Assembly (NCBI RefSeq): GCF_003387475.1 | Contig: NZ_QUNO01000024.1 | Coordinates: forward strand, 1-64,000 | DNA from: Kutzneria buriramensis | GTDB lineage: Bacteria > Actinomycetota > Actinomycetes > Mycobacteriales > Pseudonocardiaceae | Direction of reading: 5' to 3' | Length of the DNA: 64,000 nucleotides | In this document: one piece after another, positions 9,414 to 18,712 of the stretch | Layout of the letters: every line of letters begins with the position of its first letter | Numbering within the stretch: position 1 is the first letter of the stretch | Translations under genes and position numbers: made by a program | The notes under the pieces: generated by a model | Told to the model about the DNA's origin: nothing | Databases searched by the model: none | What the model saw: only the letters and a program-made list of their open reading frames with translations

Positions 9414-10127
9414 ATGAACATCACCGACAAGACCGTGTTGATCACCGGCGCCAACCGTGGCCTCGGGCAGGCGCTGGTCGAGGAGGCACTTCGGCGCGGG
9501 GTGGGGCGCGTCCACGCCGCCGCCCGCCGGCCCGTCACCCATCCGGACGGGCGGGTCACGCCCATCGCCCTGGACGTCACCGACGCCGCCCAGGTGCGAG
9601 CCGCCGCCCAGACCGTCGGCTCGCTCGACGTCCTCGTCAACAACGCCGGCATCTCCGTGCCCGACGACCTCGGCGACCCGACCGCCCTCGACCAGCACCT
9701 CGCCGTCAACCTCTTCGGCACCTACGGCGTCACCATGGCGTTCCTGCCGGCGCTGACCGCATCCCGGGGCGCCATCGTGAACGTGCTGTCGCTCGCATCC
9801 CTGGCCACCGTGCCGATCACCCCGGCGTACGCGATCTCCAAGGCAGCCGCCTTCTCGCTGTCCCAGTCGCTGCGGGCCCTGCTTGCCGGGCGCGGCGTGA
9901 CCGTGCACGCCGCGCTGCCCGGCCCGATCGACACGGACATGATCCGCGGCTGGGAGATCCCGAAGGCCCCGCCGGCGGCCGTCGCGCGGGCCATCCTCGA
10001 CGGGCTCGCCGACGGCGAGGACGAGATCTTCCCCGACCCGATGTCGGCGGCGCTGGCCGAGGGCTGGCGCGACGGCCCGGCCAAGGCCCTCGAACGCCAG
10101 AACACCGCCCTCCTCCCGGTCAACTGA
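9414..10127 (+). CDS. Short-chain dehydrogenase/reductase (SDR)
   Basis: This is a 237-residue classical SDR that should use NAD(P)(H) to oxidise or reduce a carbonyl/hydroxyl substrate. The cofactor motif TGANRGLG is at residues 12-19, NNAG follows, and the catalytic serine and tyrosine-lysine pair appear in LSLAS and YAISK. The C-terminal loop PGPIDTDM is typical. It is followed after 11 bases by the PEP-mutase-like gene with a good ribosome binding site (GAAAGGAAA), so the two form an operon. The substrate is unknown. Confidence 0.88.
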   Translation: MNITDKTVLITGANRGLGQALVEEALRRGVGRVHAAARRPVTHPDGRVTPIALDVTDAAQVRAAAQTVGSLDVLVNNAGISVPDDLGDPTALDQHLAVNLFGTYGVTMAFLPALTASRGAIVNVLSLASLATVPITPAYAISKAAAFSLSQSLRALLAGRGVTVHAALPGPIDTDMIRGWEIPKAPPAAVARAILDGLADGEDEIFPDPMSAALAEGWRDGPAKALERQNTALLPVN

Positions 10128-10138
10128 AAGGAAACCTC

Positions 10139-10882
10139 ATGTCCGTCGATCTGAAGGCGCACGCCGTGCGGCTGCGAGACCTGCACCACGGCGAGGAGAT
10201 GCTCGTCCTGCCGAACGCGTGGGATGCGGCCAGTGCCAAGGTGGTGGCTGCCGCGGGGTATCCCGCCGTCGCCACCAGCAGCGCCGCGACCGCCGCGCAG
10301 CTCGGCCTCCCTGACGGCGAGGGCGCGCCGTGGCCGGAGATGTTCGCCGCCGCCGGTCGGATCGCCCGCGCGGTGACGGTGCCCGTCACCATGGACGCCG
10401 AGGCTGGTTACGGCCTGCGGCCTCGGGAACTGGTGGACCAGCTGCTGGAGATCGGCGTGGTCGGCTGCAACCTGGAGGACACCGACCACCGTGCCGGCGG
10501 GCTCGTCGACGCCGGCCGGCAGGCCGAGTACCTCGCGGCGGTCCGGTCCGCCGCCGACGACGCCGGGATCCCGATCGTCGTCAACGCGCGGATCGACGTC
10601 TTCCTTGCCGGGGCCGGCCTGGCCGAGGCTGTCCGGCGCGGCCGGCAATACCTGGCGGCGGGGGCCGACTGCGTCTATCCGATCGGGATCGCCGACGAGC
10701 GGGACATAGCCGCGTTCGTCACCGAGGTGCCGGGGCCGGTCAACGCCAACACCAGGCCGGACGGCCTCGGCCTGGCCGAGCTCCGGAAACTGGGCGTTGC
10801 GCGCGTTTCCTACGGGCCGCGGTTCTATCGCCGGGCCCTGGCCGACCTGGAGGCGGCGCTCCGTCAGGAGCGGGCGGTCTGA
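10139..10882 (+). CDS. Isocitrate lyase / PEP mutase family protein
   Basis: This is a 247-residue TIM-barrel protein of the phosphoenolpyruvate mutase / isocitrate lyase superfamily. Visible family marks are LPNAWDAASAKVVAAAGY near the N-terminus, VTMDAEAGYG, the GCNLEDTDH motif and VNARIDVFLAG. Superfamily members cut or form C-C or P-C bonds next to carboxylates (for example 2-methylisocitrate or oxaloacetate). The sequence does not tell which. It forms an operon with the SDR upstream and overlaps the convergent methyltransferase gene by 19 bases. Confidence 0.85.
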   Translation: MSVDLKAHAVRLRDLHHGEEMLVLPNAWDAASAKVVAAAGYPAVATSSAATAAQLGLPDGEGAPWPEMFAAAGRIARAVTVPVTMDAEAGYGLRPRELVDQLLEIGVVGCNLEDTDHRAGGLVDAGRQAEYLAAVRSAADDAGIPIVVNARIDVFLAGAGLAEAVRRGRQYLAAGADCVYPIGIADERDIAAFVTEVPGPVNANTRPDGLGLAELRKLGVARVSYGPRFYRRALADLEAALRQERAV

Positions 10883-11688
10883 CCGCGCACCGCCCAGGCG
10901 CGGGCGGTCAGCGGGATGGATCCGTCGTCGAGCGTGGTCAGGCGGATCCGGAGCAGGTCGCGGACGGCGCGGCGGTGGTCGTCGGGCAATGACGCCAGAT
11001 AGCCGGGTGCCGGGCCCTGGCCGCCGAGGAAGGGCTGCCAGTAGTCGTCGAAATCGGTGAAGACGGTCGGCACCTCGATGGACTCGACCTGCACGTCGAG
11101 GAGGCCGGCCGCCGCCCACAGCGCGGCGAGCGGCTCGGGCCGGCACAGCGGGAAGCGCCGGCCCTCGTCGAGGTCGGCCGCTTTCGGGTCGACGGCGATC
11201 ACGGCGTCCCAGAAGTGGCGCAGCATGGCCATGCCCTCGGCGTAGTCCCAGACGTAGACGGCCGCGACGCCGCCGGGCGCGAGGACCCGCGCGAACTCGG
11301 CGGCGGCACGGGCCGGGGCGGGCACGAAGTTCAGCGCCAGCCCGCTGACCGCGGCGTCGAGGCTGCGTGGCGGCAGCGGCAGGTCCCGGGCGTCGCCGAC
11401 GCGGAAGGACGCCCGCGGATCGACGACGTCGGCCCGGGCGCCGGCCAGGAATCCCTCGGACGGGTCGACGCCGACGATGTCGCCGGGATCGGCCACGGCC
11501 AGCACCGTCGCCGTCAGCGCGCCGGTGCCGCAGCCCACGTCCAGCCACCGCCGGCCGGCGGGCACGTCCAGCCAGCGCACGAACCGCTCGGCGACCACCC
11601 GACTCCACCGTCCGATGTACGCCTCGTATGCGTCGCCCACCGCCCACACGTCGTGTTTCTGCGGCACGGGCCGACGGTACGCCGACAT
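10864..11688 (-). CDS. Class I SAM-dependent methyltransferase
   Basis: The 274-residue protein has the AdoMet motif I WLDVGCGTGALTATVL at about residues 48-63, the acidic residue of motif II in IVGVDPSEGFL, and VGDARDLPLPPRSLDA. This is the UbiE/methyltransferase-11 type fold, seen in small-molecule methyltransferases. It is the last of a run of minus-strand genes and converges with the PEP-mutase-like gene. The substrate cannot be inferred. Confidence 0.85.
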   Translation of the reverse strand: MSAYRRPVPQKHDVWAVGDAYEAYIGRWSRVVAERFVRWLDVPAGRRWLDVGCGTGALTATVLAVADPGDIVGVDPSEGFLAGARADVVDPRASFRVGDARDLPLPPRSLDAAVSGLALNFVPAPARAAAEFARVLAPGGVAAVYVWDYAEGMAMLRHFWDAVIAVDPKAADLDEGRRFPLCRPEPLAALWAAAGLLDVQVESIEVPTVFTDFDDYWQPFLGGQGPAPGYLASLPDDHRRAVRDLLRIRLTTLDDGSIPLTARAWAVRGQTARS

Positions 11689-11725
11689 GGGCGGGCGGGA
11701 AATGCTCGATCACGTCGTGACCGGA

Positions 11726-12535
11726 TCAGGCGAAAGGATTTCGCTTTCGCAGGATCGACCGCAGCCGGTCCATTTCCTCCACCACGGTGCGCGCCACCGC
11801 CGCACGGGCTGCCGGGCCGAAGCGCGATTCGGGTGCGGTGACGGCATAAACCGCCAGGCCAGGCTGAATCCAGGGGATCGGCGCGGCGATCGTCACCACG
11901 TCGTCGAGCGTCTCCACGAGGTAGCCCAGCTCGCGACCGAGCCTGAGCTCGGCCAGCAGCGTGTCGACGCCGCCGGCGGGCTCGGGCACGTCCGGCTCGG
12001 ACAGCAGCGCCCGGACGCCGGCCTCGTCCAGGTCGAGCAGCAGGGCCTTGCCCGCCGCGCCGCGGGTGAGCGGGAACTCCACGCCGATGCCGGTCTCGAT
12101 CCGCTGCGGATGCGGGCCGGGCAACTCCTGGGTGCAGGTGCACCTGTTGCCCAGCCGCCAGCAGACGGCGACGGTCTCGCCGGTCAGCGCCCGCAGCCGG
12201 ATCAGGCTGGTCTGGGTCTGGGCGACGAGGGCGTCGCGGTGCAGCATGACGCCGGCCAGCCGCAGAATCTCCGGCCCTGGGCTGTAGGCCCGGCTGTCCC
12301 GGTCGAACACGAGGAAGCGCTCGGCCTCCAACGCGCGCAGCAGGCGGTACGCGGTCGGCAGCGAGTAGCCGAACAGCGCGGCCACCTCGGGGCCGGTCAG
12401 CGTCGGCCGCTGCGCGGTGAATGCGCGCAGGATCGACAGCGCGCGGAAGACGCTCTGCGTCCCGGTCACCGCCGGCTCGACCTCGGTCAGGATCCGCTCC
12501 GATCCGCTCGTCGTGTGGGGCAAGTCTGGCGTCAC
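11726..12535 (-). CDS. IclR family transcriptional regulator
   Basis: This 269-residue cytoplasmic regulator has an N-terminal winged helix (residues 28-90, SVFRALSILRAFTAQRPTLT then GYSLPTAYRLLRALEAE) and a C-terminal ligand-binding IclR domain with GIGVEFPLTRGAAGKALL. The GTG at 12535 is taken as start but no clear ribosome binding site is visible; a GTG about 23 codons later, just before the helix-turn-helix, is possible. It lies 37 bases upstream of the methyltransferase gene and 19 bases downstream of the split-barrel gene, in the same direction. Its target is unknown. Confidence 0.88.
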   Translation of the reverse strand: MTPDLPHTTSGSERILTEVEPAVTGTQSVFRALSILRAFTAQRPTLTGPEVAALFGYSLPTAYRLLRALEAERFLVFDRDSRAYSPGPEILRLAGVMLHRDALVAQTQTSLIRLRALTGETVAVCWRLGNRCTCTQELPGPHPQRIETGIGVEFPLTRGAAGKALLLDLDEAGVRALLSEPDVPEPAGGVDTLLAELRLGRELGYLVETLDDVVTIAAPIPWIQPGLAVYAVTAPESRFGPAARAAVARTVVEEMDRLRSILRKRNPFA

Positions 12536-12554
12536 CGCGGGCCGGCCCGCCAGT

Positions 12555-12953
12555 TCAGAAGGTGACCTCGACGCCCACCCACGGATCGGGCTTGCGGCGC
12601 ACCGCGTACCAGGCGTGGACCAGGCGCGCGAGCGGCGTCTTGCGGGCCATCAGCCGGTACGCCTGCTGCGTCTCGTCGGCGTCCAGAATCCGGCCGACGC
12701 CCGCGATGGTCGCCGCGCCGGCCGGGATCGCACCGGCGGAGTCGCACGGCGCCACCGTCACCCGAGAATTGTTCCGGAGGCGTTTGAGTTTGCCGGTGTC
12801 GGCGTAGCTCAGGATGTAGAGCGTGCCGTCGCTCACAACGCCGCCGACGGGAGTCGCGACCGCCCGGCCGTCCTTGCGGAATGTGGTCAATCGGACGTTC
12901 CTGCTCGCCGCGATACGGGCGATCGCCTCGGGTTTCGATTCCTGCGATGTCAT
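12555..12953 (-). CDS. PPOX-class flavin/F420-dependent oxidoreductase
   Basis: The 132-residue split-barrel protein belongs to the pyridoxamine 5'-phosphate oxidase-like superfamily. The pattern VRLTTFRKDGRAVATPVGGVVSDGTLYIL, then TGKLKRLRNN and VTVAPCD, matches the small actinobacterial F420-dependent group (Rv2061c-like). Such enzymes reduce unsaturated or quinone-like compounds with F420H2, although several members bind FMN or haem degradation products. It heads the minus-strand run that continues with the IclR gene. Confidence 0.8.
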   Translation of the reverse strand: MTSQESKPEAIARIAASRNVRLTTFRKDGRAVATPVGGVVSDGTLYILSYADTGKLKRLRNNSRVTVAPCDSAGAIPAGAATIAGVGRILDADETQQAYRLMARKTPLARLVHAWYAVRRKPDPWVGVEVTF

Positions 12954-13145
12954 GCCCGAACCCTACATTCCGAGGCCCGAACCGCGCCCGACCTGCTGTT
13001 CGATGAGTGCCGTGGCCGGTCACGATGTGATCGGCGAGGATTTTGGCAATCACATGGTGGCCGTTCCTTGTCCGTCATTTCACCGGTTGGAGATGATGTC
13101 GGCCGGGTGGATTCAGCGTCTTGAAATGAGTGTTAACGTGAGTTC

Positions 13146-13544
13146 ATGCTCACCCACACCAAAGCCGGCTGGACCGTTGCCGCCGCCGGCCTGATCGCTT
13201 TCTCCATGGGCGTCGCCGGCCTGGTCGACCAGGATGGCCAGTTGCGGCTGCTCGGCGTCGACCCGAGCACGATTCCCGCCGACGACCCGCTGCGGATCAC
13301 CCTGACCAGCGGCTCGGTCGCGGCGGCGAACAACGGCGCCGCGTTCGTGCTGGGGGTGGCCAAGTCGTGGCCGTGGTTCCCGCACTTCACGGTGGCCACC
13401 CGCAGCGCGCAGGCGGTCGGCTTCCTGGCCAGGATCGCCACCGGCCGCGCGCCGAGGTCCTATCTCGGCGCGGCGATATGGGAGGCGGCGGGCGCGGCGC
13501 TCACCGTGGGCGCCCTCTGGCTGGACCGGCGGGCATCCCGCTGA
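13146..13544 (+). CDS. Hypothetical small membrane protein
   Basis: This 132-residue protein has hydrophobic segments at about residues 9-28, 62-80 and 110-125, with a basic C-terminus. No characterised family was recognised. The ATG at 13146 lies behind a relatively AT-rich stretch (13115-13145) that may hold the promoter. It stands alone, 150 bases before the GH2 gene, with no obvious operon partner. Confidence 0.65.
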   Translation: MLTHTKAGWTVAAAGLIAFSMGVAGLVDQDGQLRLLGVDPSTIPADDPLRITLTSGSVAAANNGAAFVLGVAKSWPWFPHFTVATRSAQAVGFLARIATGRAPRSYLGAAIWEAAGAALTVGALWLDRRASR

Positions 13545-13651
13545 CACCGGAAATCGGCGGACTGCGTGGGATGGCCTGAGGGACAGGGCAACGAGGGGCG
13601 AGGGGCACGGACCGAGGGACGGTCGAACCTACCGGCCGGCGGGGTTGTGTG

Positions 13652-13668
13652 TTAGGAAACCTTCTGAA
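13652..13668. promoter_or_regulatory. Imperfect TTAGGAA-type inverted repeat upstream of the GH2 gene
   Basis: TTAGGAA-ACC-TTCTGAA is an imperfect palindrome (5 of 7 arm positions pair) 29-45 bases before the GH2 ATG. It resembles the TTAGGAAA-TTTCCTAA-like elements often seen before secreted carbohydrate enzymes of actinomycetes. The bound factor is not known to me. Confidence 0.35.
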
Positions 13669-13696
13669 CTATTTCCGCGGCGGGGAGCGAAGGCTG

Positions 13697-16555
13697 ATGA
13701 GACGAACGCTGGGCACGGTGCTGGCGTGCGCGGTGGCGGTGGGCATGGCGGCCGCCGGGGTGGTGCCGGTGGCGGCGACGCCGGCGTCCCCGGAGACGGG
13801 CCTGACGACGCTGGGGCTTCAGGGCTGGCAGGTGCAGAGCAGCGCGCAGGCCAGCCAGTCGGGCACGGAGATCTCCAAGCCGGGCTTCGACACCGGCAGC
13901 TGGCTGAAGGTCCGCCCGGACGACGGCGGCGCGCCGGGCACGGAGATCGAGGCGCTGGTCCAGAACGGGAAGTGCCCGAACGTCTACTTCTCCGACAACC
14001 TGCGCAAGTGCTTCGGTTACACCACCGACAACGCGGGCCCGGTGACGATCCCGCAGTTCGCGGTGCCCTGGTGGTACCGCACCGACTTCACCGCCGACCT
14101 GGGCAGCGGCGGCACCGCACAACTGGTCGTGAACGGCGTGATCGGCAAGGCCGACGTGTGGGTCAACGGCCACCAGGTGGCCAGCAGCACCACGGTCACG
14201 GGTGCGTACACGCGGTTCACCTTCGACGTCTCGAAGATCCTCACCAGCGGCCGCAACTCGGTGGCGCTGGAGATGTACCCGAACGACCCGGGCAGCATGT
14301 TCACGGTCTCGGACGTGGACTGGAACCAGGTCCCGCCGGACAACAACACGGGCATCCACTACCCGGTCCAGCTCCGCGTCTCCGATGCGCTGACGGCCGG
14401 CAACGCCCGCGTGGTCCAGGACAACGCCAAGGACCTGAGCCGCTCGACGCTGACGCCGAAGACGGACGTCACCAACAACTCCGACCACGCGGCGACGACC
14501 CTGGCGAAGGCCACGGTGACGGGCCCGGACGGTCGGCAGACCACGGTGGCGCAGACGGTGACCGTGCCGGCGCACAGCACCCAGACGGTCACCTTCCACA
14601 CCATCACCATCGACCACCCGAAGATCTGGTGGCCGTACTACCTGGGCGGCCAGCCGCTCTACACGCTGACGACCTCGGTGCCGGGCAGCGGCACGAGCGA
14701 GCAGTTCGGTATCCGCACCGTGACCACGCGGCTGGTCGGCGCGTCGCCGGAGGCCCCGCAGGGCGTCCGCAGCTACGCGGTCAACGGCAGGCCGCTGGTG
14801 ATCCGCGGCGCCGGCTTCGCCGAGGACCTGTTGCTGCACTACGACTCGGCCGACATCGCCAGGCAGATCCAGCTGCTCAAGAACATGGGCATCAACCTCG
14901 TGCGAGTCGAGGGCCACTTCCTGCCCGACGACTTCTACAACCAGATGGACCGCGCCGGCATCGTCGTCGACGCGGGTTTCTCGTGCTGCGACCGCTGGGA
15001 GCTGCCGGGCGACGAGAAGGGCGTCACCGACGCGGACTTCCACGTGATCCAGCTGTCCGCGCAGACGGTCGGCGAGCGCCTGCGTGACCACCCGAGCGTG
15101 ATCACGTTCAGCTGGAGCGACAACCAGCCCACGCCGCGCCAGGAAGCGGTGGCGTTGCAGGGCTTCAAGGACGCCGGCTTCACGCAGCCGCTGGTGGCCT
15201 CCGCGGAGTACAAGGCCAGCCCGCAGCTGGGCCAGGCCGGTGAGAAGGAGGGCCCGTACGACTACGTGCCGCCGTCCTACTTCTACGACACCAGCCACTT
15301 CGACCCGACGGACGACTCCCGCACCAACGTAGGCGGCTCGTGGGGCTTCGACAGCGAGCAGAGCGCCGGCGACACGGTGCCGACGCGGGACTCGCTCAAC
15401 CGGTTCATGACCGCGGACGAGCAGGCCAAGCTGTGGCAGGACCCCGCCTACAACCAGTACCACCTGAACTTCGAGGCGGACCACGGCGGCTACAACTTCG
15501 GCACGCTGTTCACCTTCGACCAGGCCCTCCAGAACCGGTACGGCCAGTGGTCGGGCCTCGACCAGTACATCCAGCGGGCGCAGGTGCAGAACTACGAGAA
15601 CACCCGCTCGCAGTTCGAGGCGTTCATCGACCACTCGACGAACCAGCCGACGCCGGCCACCGGCACGATCTACTGGCAGGGCAACAAGGGCTGGCCGAGT
15701 CTACTGTGGACGCTGTACAACAACGACGGCGACCAGGCCGGCAGCTTCTTCGGCGCCAAGAAGGCGAACGAGCCGCTGCACGTGCAGTACGCCTACGACG
15801 ACGGCGGCGTCACCATCGACAACCTCGGCGCCGACAGGCAGGACGGCCTGACCGTCGAGTCCAAGGTGTACGACACGGCCGGCAAGGTGCTGGACGACCA
15901 GCACTCGCAGCCGGCCGGCCTGGACAGCCAGCAGGTGCGCAACGACGTGCTCAAGCCGAAGACGCCCGCGGTCACCGCGCCGCCGGCCAAGGCCAGCACG
16001 TACTTCGTGGAGCTGCTGCTGCGCAAGGGCGATCAGGTCGTGGACCGGAACGTGTACTGGCTGTCCACCCAGCAGGACGTGGTGGACTGGCAGTCGACCT
16101 ACGGCAACCCGCAGGCGACCATGAGCCAGTACGGGAACCTCCAGGGCCTCCAGGATCTGGTCCAGGCCAAGGTGTCGGCGGTGGCGTCGTCGGAGAAGCA
16201 GCGCGACGGCAGGCAGGTCACGAAGGTGACCGTCACCAACACCTCGACGCAGCCGGTGGTCGGCTTCTTCCTGCGGGCGGACATCCGCCGCGGCAACGCG
16301 GACGGCAGCGAGCAGGCGGGCGACAACCAGGTCACCTCGGGGCTGTGGAGCGACAACGACGTCACGTTGTGGCCGGGGGAGTCGCAGACTCTCACCGTCA
16401 CCTACAACGCGGCGGACCTGCACGGCGCGACGCCGGTGGTGAGCCTGCAAGGCTGGAACCTGCCGAAGTTCGACGTGAAGGCCGGCAGTGACGCCGGGTC
16501 GTGCGCGGCGCAGCAGGCGGCGGCCGCGAAGGCCGACGTGCTGCACATCGGATAG
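13697..16555 (+). CDS. Secreted GH2 exo-beta-D-glucosaminidase-like enzyme
   Basis: This is a 952-residue secreted enzyme of the CsxA type, which removes glucosamine from the non-reducing end of chitosan oligomers. A signal peptide covers about residues 1-28. GH2 sugar-binding, Ig-like and TIM-barrel domains follow in order, then Ig-like C-terminal domains. The catalytic acid is D475 in WSDNQP and the nucleophile E554 in GFDSEQSAG, close in number and context to D469 and E541 of the Amycolatopsis enzyme. The ATG at 13697 has GGAGCGAAGG upstream. It is monocistronic and closed by a strong terminator. With the GH18 enzyme it suggests chitin/chitosan use. Confidence 0.88.
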   Translation: MRRTLGTVLACAVAVGMAAAGVVPVAATPASPETGLTTLGLQGWQVQSSAQASQSGTEISKPGFDTGSWLKVRPDDGGAPGTEIEALVQNGKCPNVYFSDNLRKCFGYTTDNAGPVTIPQFAVPWWYRTDFTADLGSGGTAQLVVNGVIGKADVWVNGHQVASSTTVTGAYTRFTFDVSKILTSGRNSVALEMYPNDPGSMFTVSDVDWNQVPPDNNTGIHYPVQLRVSDALTAGNARVVQDNAKDLSRSTLTPKTDVTNNSDHAATTLAKATVTGPDGRQTTVAQTVTVPAHSTQTVTFHTITIDHPKIWWPYYLGGQPLYTLTTSVPGSGTSEQFGIRTVTTRLVGASPEAPQGVRSYAVNGRPLVIRGAGFAEDLLLHYDSADIARQIQLLKNMGINLVRVEGHFLPDDFYNQMDRAGIVVDAGFSCCDRWELPGDEKGVTDADFHVIQLSAQTVGERLRDHPSVITFSWSDNQPTPRQEAVALQGFKDAGFTQPLVASAEYKASPQLGQAGEKEGPYDYVPPSYFYDTSHFDPTDDSRTNVGGSWGFDSEQSAGDTVPTRDSLNRFMTADEQAKLWQDPAYNQYHLNFEADHGGYNFGTLFTFDQALQNRYGQWSGLDQYIQRAQVQNYENTRSQFEAFIDHSTNQPTPATGTIYWQGNKGWPSLLWTLYNNDGDQAGSFFGAKKANEPLHVQYAYDDGGVTIDNLGADRQDGLTVESKVYDTAGKVLDDQHSQPAGLDSQQVRNDVLKPKTPAVTAPPAKASTYFVELLLRKGDQVVDRNVYWLSTQQDVVDWQSTYGNPQATMSQYGNLQGLQDLVQAKVSAVASSEKQRDGRQVTKVTVTNTSTQPVVGFFLRADIRRGNADGSEQAGDNQVTSGLWSDNDVTLWPGESQTLTVTYNAADLHGATPVVSLQGWNLPKFDVKAGSDAGSCAAQQAAAAKADVLHIG

Positions 16556-16567
16556 TCGATCAGCAGT

Positions 16568-16605
16568 GGAACGGCGTCGCCGGGGTTTCCCGGCGACGCC
16601 GTTCC
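16568..16605. terminator. Strong Rho-independent-type hairpin after the GH2 gene
   Basis: Perfect 17-bp arms, GGAACGGCGTCGCCGGG (16568-16584) and its complement (16589-16605), enclose the loop GTTT just after the GH2 stop. There is no T-tract, as is common in actinomycetes. Confidence 0.85.
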
Positions 16606-16682
16606 GTGCGAACGGGCAGGACAATGTGAACGCGCTGCTGCCACCGGCCGAGGCCGGCTCACCTCGGGGCTAGGCTGCCGCC

Positions 16683-17444
16683 ATGGTGGTGGACGCGACG
16701 GTGGATGCCCTCTACGCGACGTTCGACCGGCTGACCTCGTTGTCGCCGGGCATGTTCTCGCGGGTCGGCGACACCGGAACCCGGTTGGTCTTCACCGGGC
16801 TGCCGATGGACACGCTGAACGTGGTGGCGGTAGGACGGGACTCCAGGCTGTCCGAAGTGGACGCTTTCGCGGTGGAAATGGCCGCACTCGGCGCCCCGTG
16901 GAGCATCGTGACCCGGACCGAGCCCGACGCGGACCTGCTCGACCTGGCCGCGCGCCACGGTCGGACGTCGTCCAGCACACTGCCGCTGCTGGTCTGGGAC
17001 GCCGAGCTGCTGCCGACGCTGCCTGCCGACGTCCCGCCGGGCGCGACCGTCCGCCGGATCGCGGGTGGCGACGGCGCTGTGTACGCCGAGGCCATGGCGC
17101 AGGGCTTCGGGATGCCCCGGGGGATCGCCGACGCCTTCGCGACCCCGGAGATCCTCGACGCGCCGGGGTCGGCCGCGTTCGTGCTGGAGGTGGCCGGCGA
17201 GGCCGTCGCCACGGGCTACAACATGCTCGTCGGCGACCAGGTCGGGATGTACAACGGCTCGGTCCCGCCCGCCCATCGCGGCCGCGGCTACTACCGCGCC
17301 CTGGTCGCCGCCCGCCTGCGGCACGCCGTCGCCGCCAGCGCCCGCCATGCCTTCACCCAGAACACCCCGATGTCCCGCCCGCTCTACGAGTCGTTCGGCT
17401 TCCAGTTGGCCGAGGAGTGGACGTATCTCACCGCCGCGTCCTAA
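16683..17444 (+). CDS. GNAT family N-acetyltransferase
   Basis: This 253-residue protein has a C-terminal GNAT acetyl-CoA fold: ATVRRIAGGDGAVYAEAM, AAFVLEVAGEAVATGYNMLVGD and the pyrophosphate-binding loop region HRGRGYYRALVAARLRHAV. The last segment, TQNTPMSRPLYESFGF, is typical. The N-terminal 110 residues are a second, degenerate GNAT-like half. The substrate is unknown. It lies just after the GH2 terminator and overlaps the convergent ThuA-like gene by four bases. Confidence 0.82.
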   Translation: MVVDATVDALYATFDRLTSLSPGMFSRVGDTGTRLVFTGLPMDTLNVVAVGRDSRLSEVDAFAVEMAALGAPWSIVTRTEPDADLLDLAARHGRTSSSTLPLLVWDAELLPTLPADVPPGATVRRIAGGDGAVYAEAMAQGFGMPRGIADAFATPEILDAPGSAAFVLEVAGEAVATGYNMLVGDQVGMYNGSVPPAHRGRGYYRALVAARLRHAVAASARHAFTQNTPMSRPLYESFGFQLAEEWTYLTAAS

Positions 17445-18613
17445 CGGGCCAGTGTGAACGACTGGGTCGGGGAGCCGGTGCAGGTAGCCAGGGTCATCGG
17501 CACTGTGGCGGTCAGGCACTTCCGGCCGACCTTGGTGACGATGTGCCAGTTGCCGTTCGACTCGAAGACCGCCTGCCACTGCTGATTGTCGCCGCCGTCG
17601 AAGGGGGACAACTGCATGCTGTCGGTCAGGGATCGGGGGCCGTTGTCGATCCGCAGGTACGGGCCGTCCAGCCAGCGGAACCGGAACCGTTGCGCCGCGC
17701 CGTTTCCACACGTGTCCTGCGTGACGGCCTGGGTGGAGCCGTCGAGACACATGCCGCTGCCCGCGTTGACCACGCGCAGCCGTGCGGTCGGGTCGATCTG
17801 GTCGGTGGGGGCGTTGGTCGGCGTGCCGCCGCCGAGCCAGAGCAGGCCGTCGATGATGAACTTGTCCTGCACCGGATTCGCGAACGTGGACGACAGCGGC
17901 GTGTTGGCCGCGTAGTTCATGGCCTCGTGGCCGAAGTTGGCGTACAGCATCCGGTAGCGCTTGTTCGTCCACAGGATGGGGTAGTAGCCGCTGTACCAGG
18001 ACTGGGTCGGGTCGGTGCCCACCGGGAAGCTCGACGCGTCGACCGACGCCAGCACCTCGATGTCCGGGTTCTGCCGCAGGTCGTTCTGCCAGCTGTACCA
18101 CTCGCTCACGGCCGTGGTCCACGTCGTCGGCAGGCGGCGGGTGGCCGGGCGCCGCGCGTCGGTGTGCAGCACGGCAGTGGTCGGCGACCAGGTGTTGTTG
18201 ACGAACTGGCCGGTGCCCATGAACGTGTTGTTGAACCACGGCCAGGTGATGTCCGGGTCGTTGTACCCCGAGTAGTGGAAGCCGAAGTACGCGCCGCCGT
18301 GCTCCACGTAGCGCTGGAAGCCGGCGCGCTCGCCGGGGTCGGTGGGGATGTCGTCGAGGAACATCACCACGTCGGCGCGGGACCTGGTCAGGTCGGTCAG
18401 CAGCGACCAGTCGGTGGTCTGCTGGTAGGAGAAGCCGTACCGGCTCGCGGCCTGCGGGAACCAGATCGCGGCCTCGTTGTCGAACGCGATGTGCGCGGCG
18501 TCGGGCCGGCCGCTGTAGAAGGCGAGCACGGTGAACGGATGCGGGTGCGGCGTGACCACCGTCGCCGGCAGCAGGGCCAGCAGCGCCAGGATGACCCGCA
18601 CCAGCTTCGTCAT
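17441..18613 (-). CDS. Secreted ThuA-like protein with ricin-type lectin domain
   Basis: The 390-residue protein has a signal peptide (1-22), a ThuA-like domain (about 25-255) with VLAFYSGRPDAAHIAF, ADVVMFLDD and the GGAYFGFHYSGYND core, and a C-terminal ricin B-type lectin / CBM13 domain (about 270-390) ending in QSFTLAR. ThuA-like proteins are glutamine-amidotransferase-fold proteins found with trehalose or other sugar utilisation; the lectin suggests binding to polysaccharide outside the cell. I chose the ATG at 18613 because GGGGAG precedes it. A dre-like site lies about 100 bases upstream. Confidence 0.82.
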   Translation of the reverse strand: MTKLVRVILALLALLPATVVTPHPHPFTVLAFYSGRPDAAHIAFDNEAAIWFPQAASRYGFSYQQTTDWSLLTDLTRSRADVVMFLDDIPTDPGERAGFQRYVEHGGAYFGFHYSGYNDPDITWPWFNNTFMGTGQFVNNTWSPTTAVLHTDARRPATRRLPTTWTTAVSEWYSWQNDLRQNPDIEVLASVDASSFPVGTDPTQSWYSGYYPILWTNKRYRMLYANFGHEAMNYAANTPLSSTFANPVQDKFIIDGLLWLGGGTPTNAPTDQIDPTARLRVVNAGSGMCLDGSTQAVTQDTCGNGAAQRFRFRWLDGPYLRIDNGPRSLTDSMQLSPFDGGDNQQWQAVFESNGNWHIVTKVGRKCLTATVPMTLATCTGSPTQSFTLAR

Positions 18614-18712
18614 CGAACTCCCCAGTTCTCGTCCGCGTCCACCGACCGGTGATCGAACTGGGAGCATGATCGCGAGCTGGTCACGTGCGGCGCATCGGCC
18701 GAACGACTGAAT

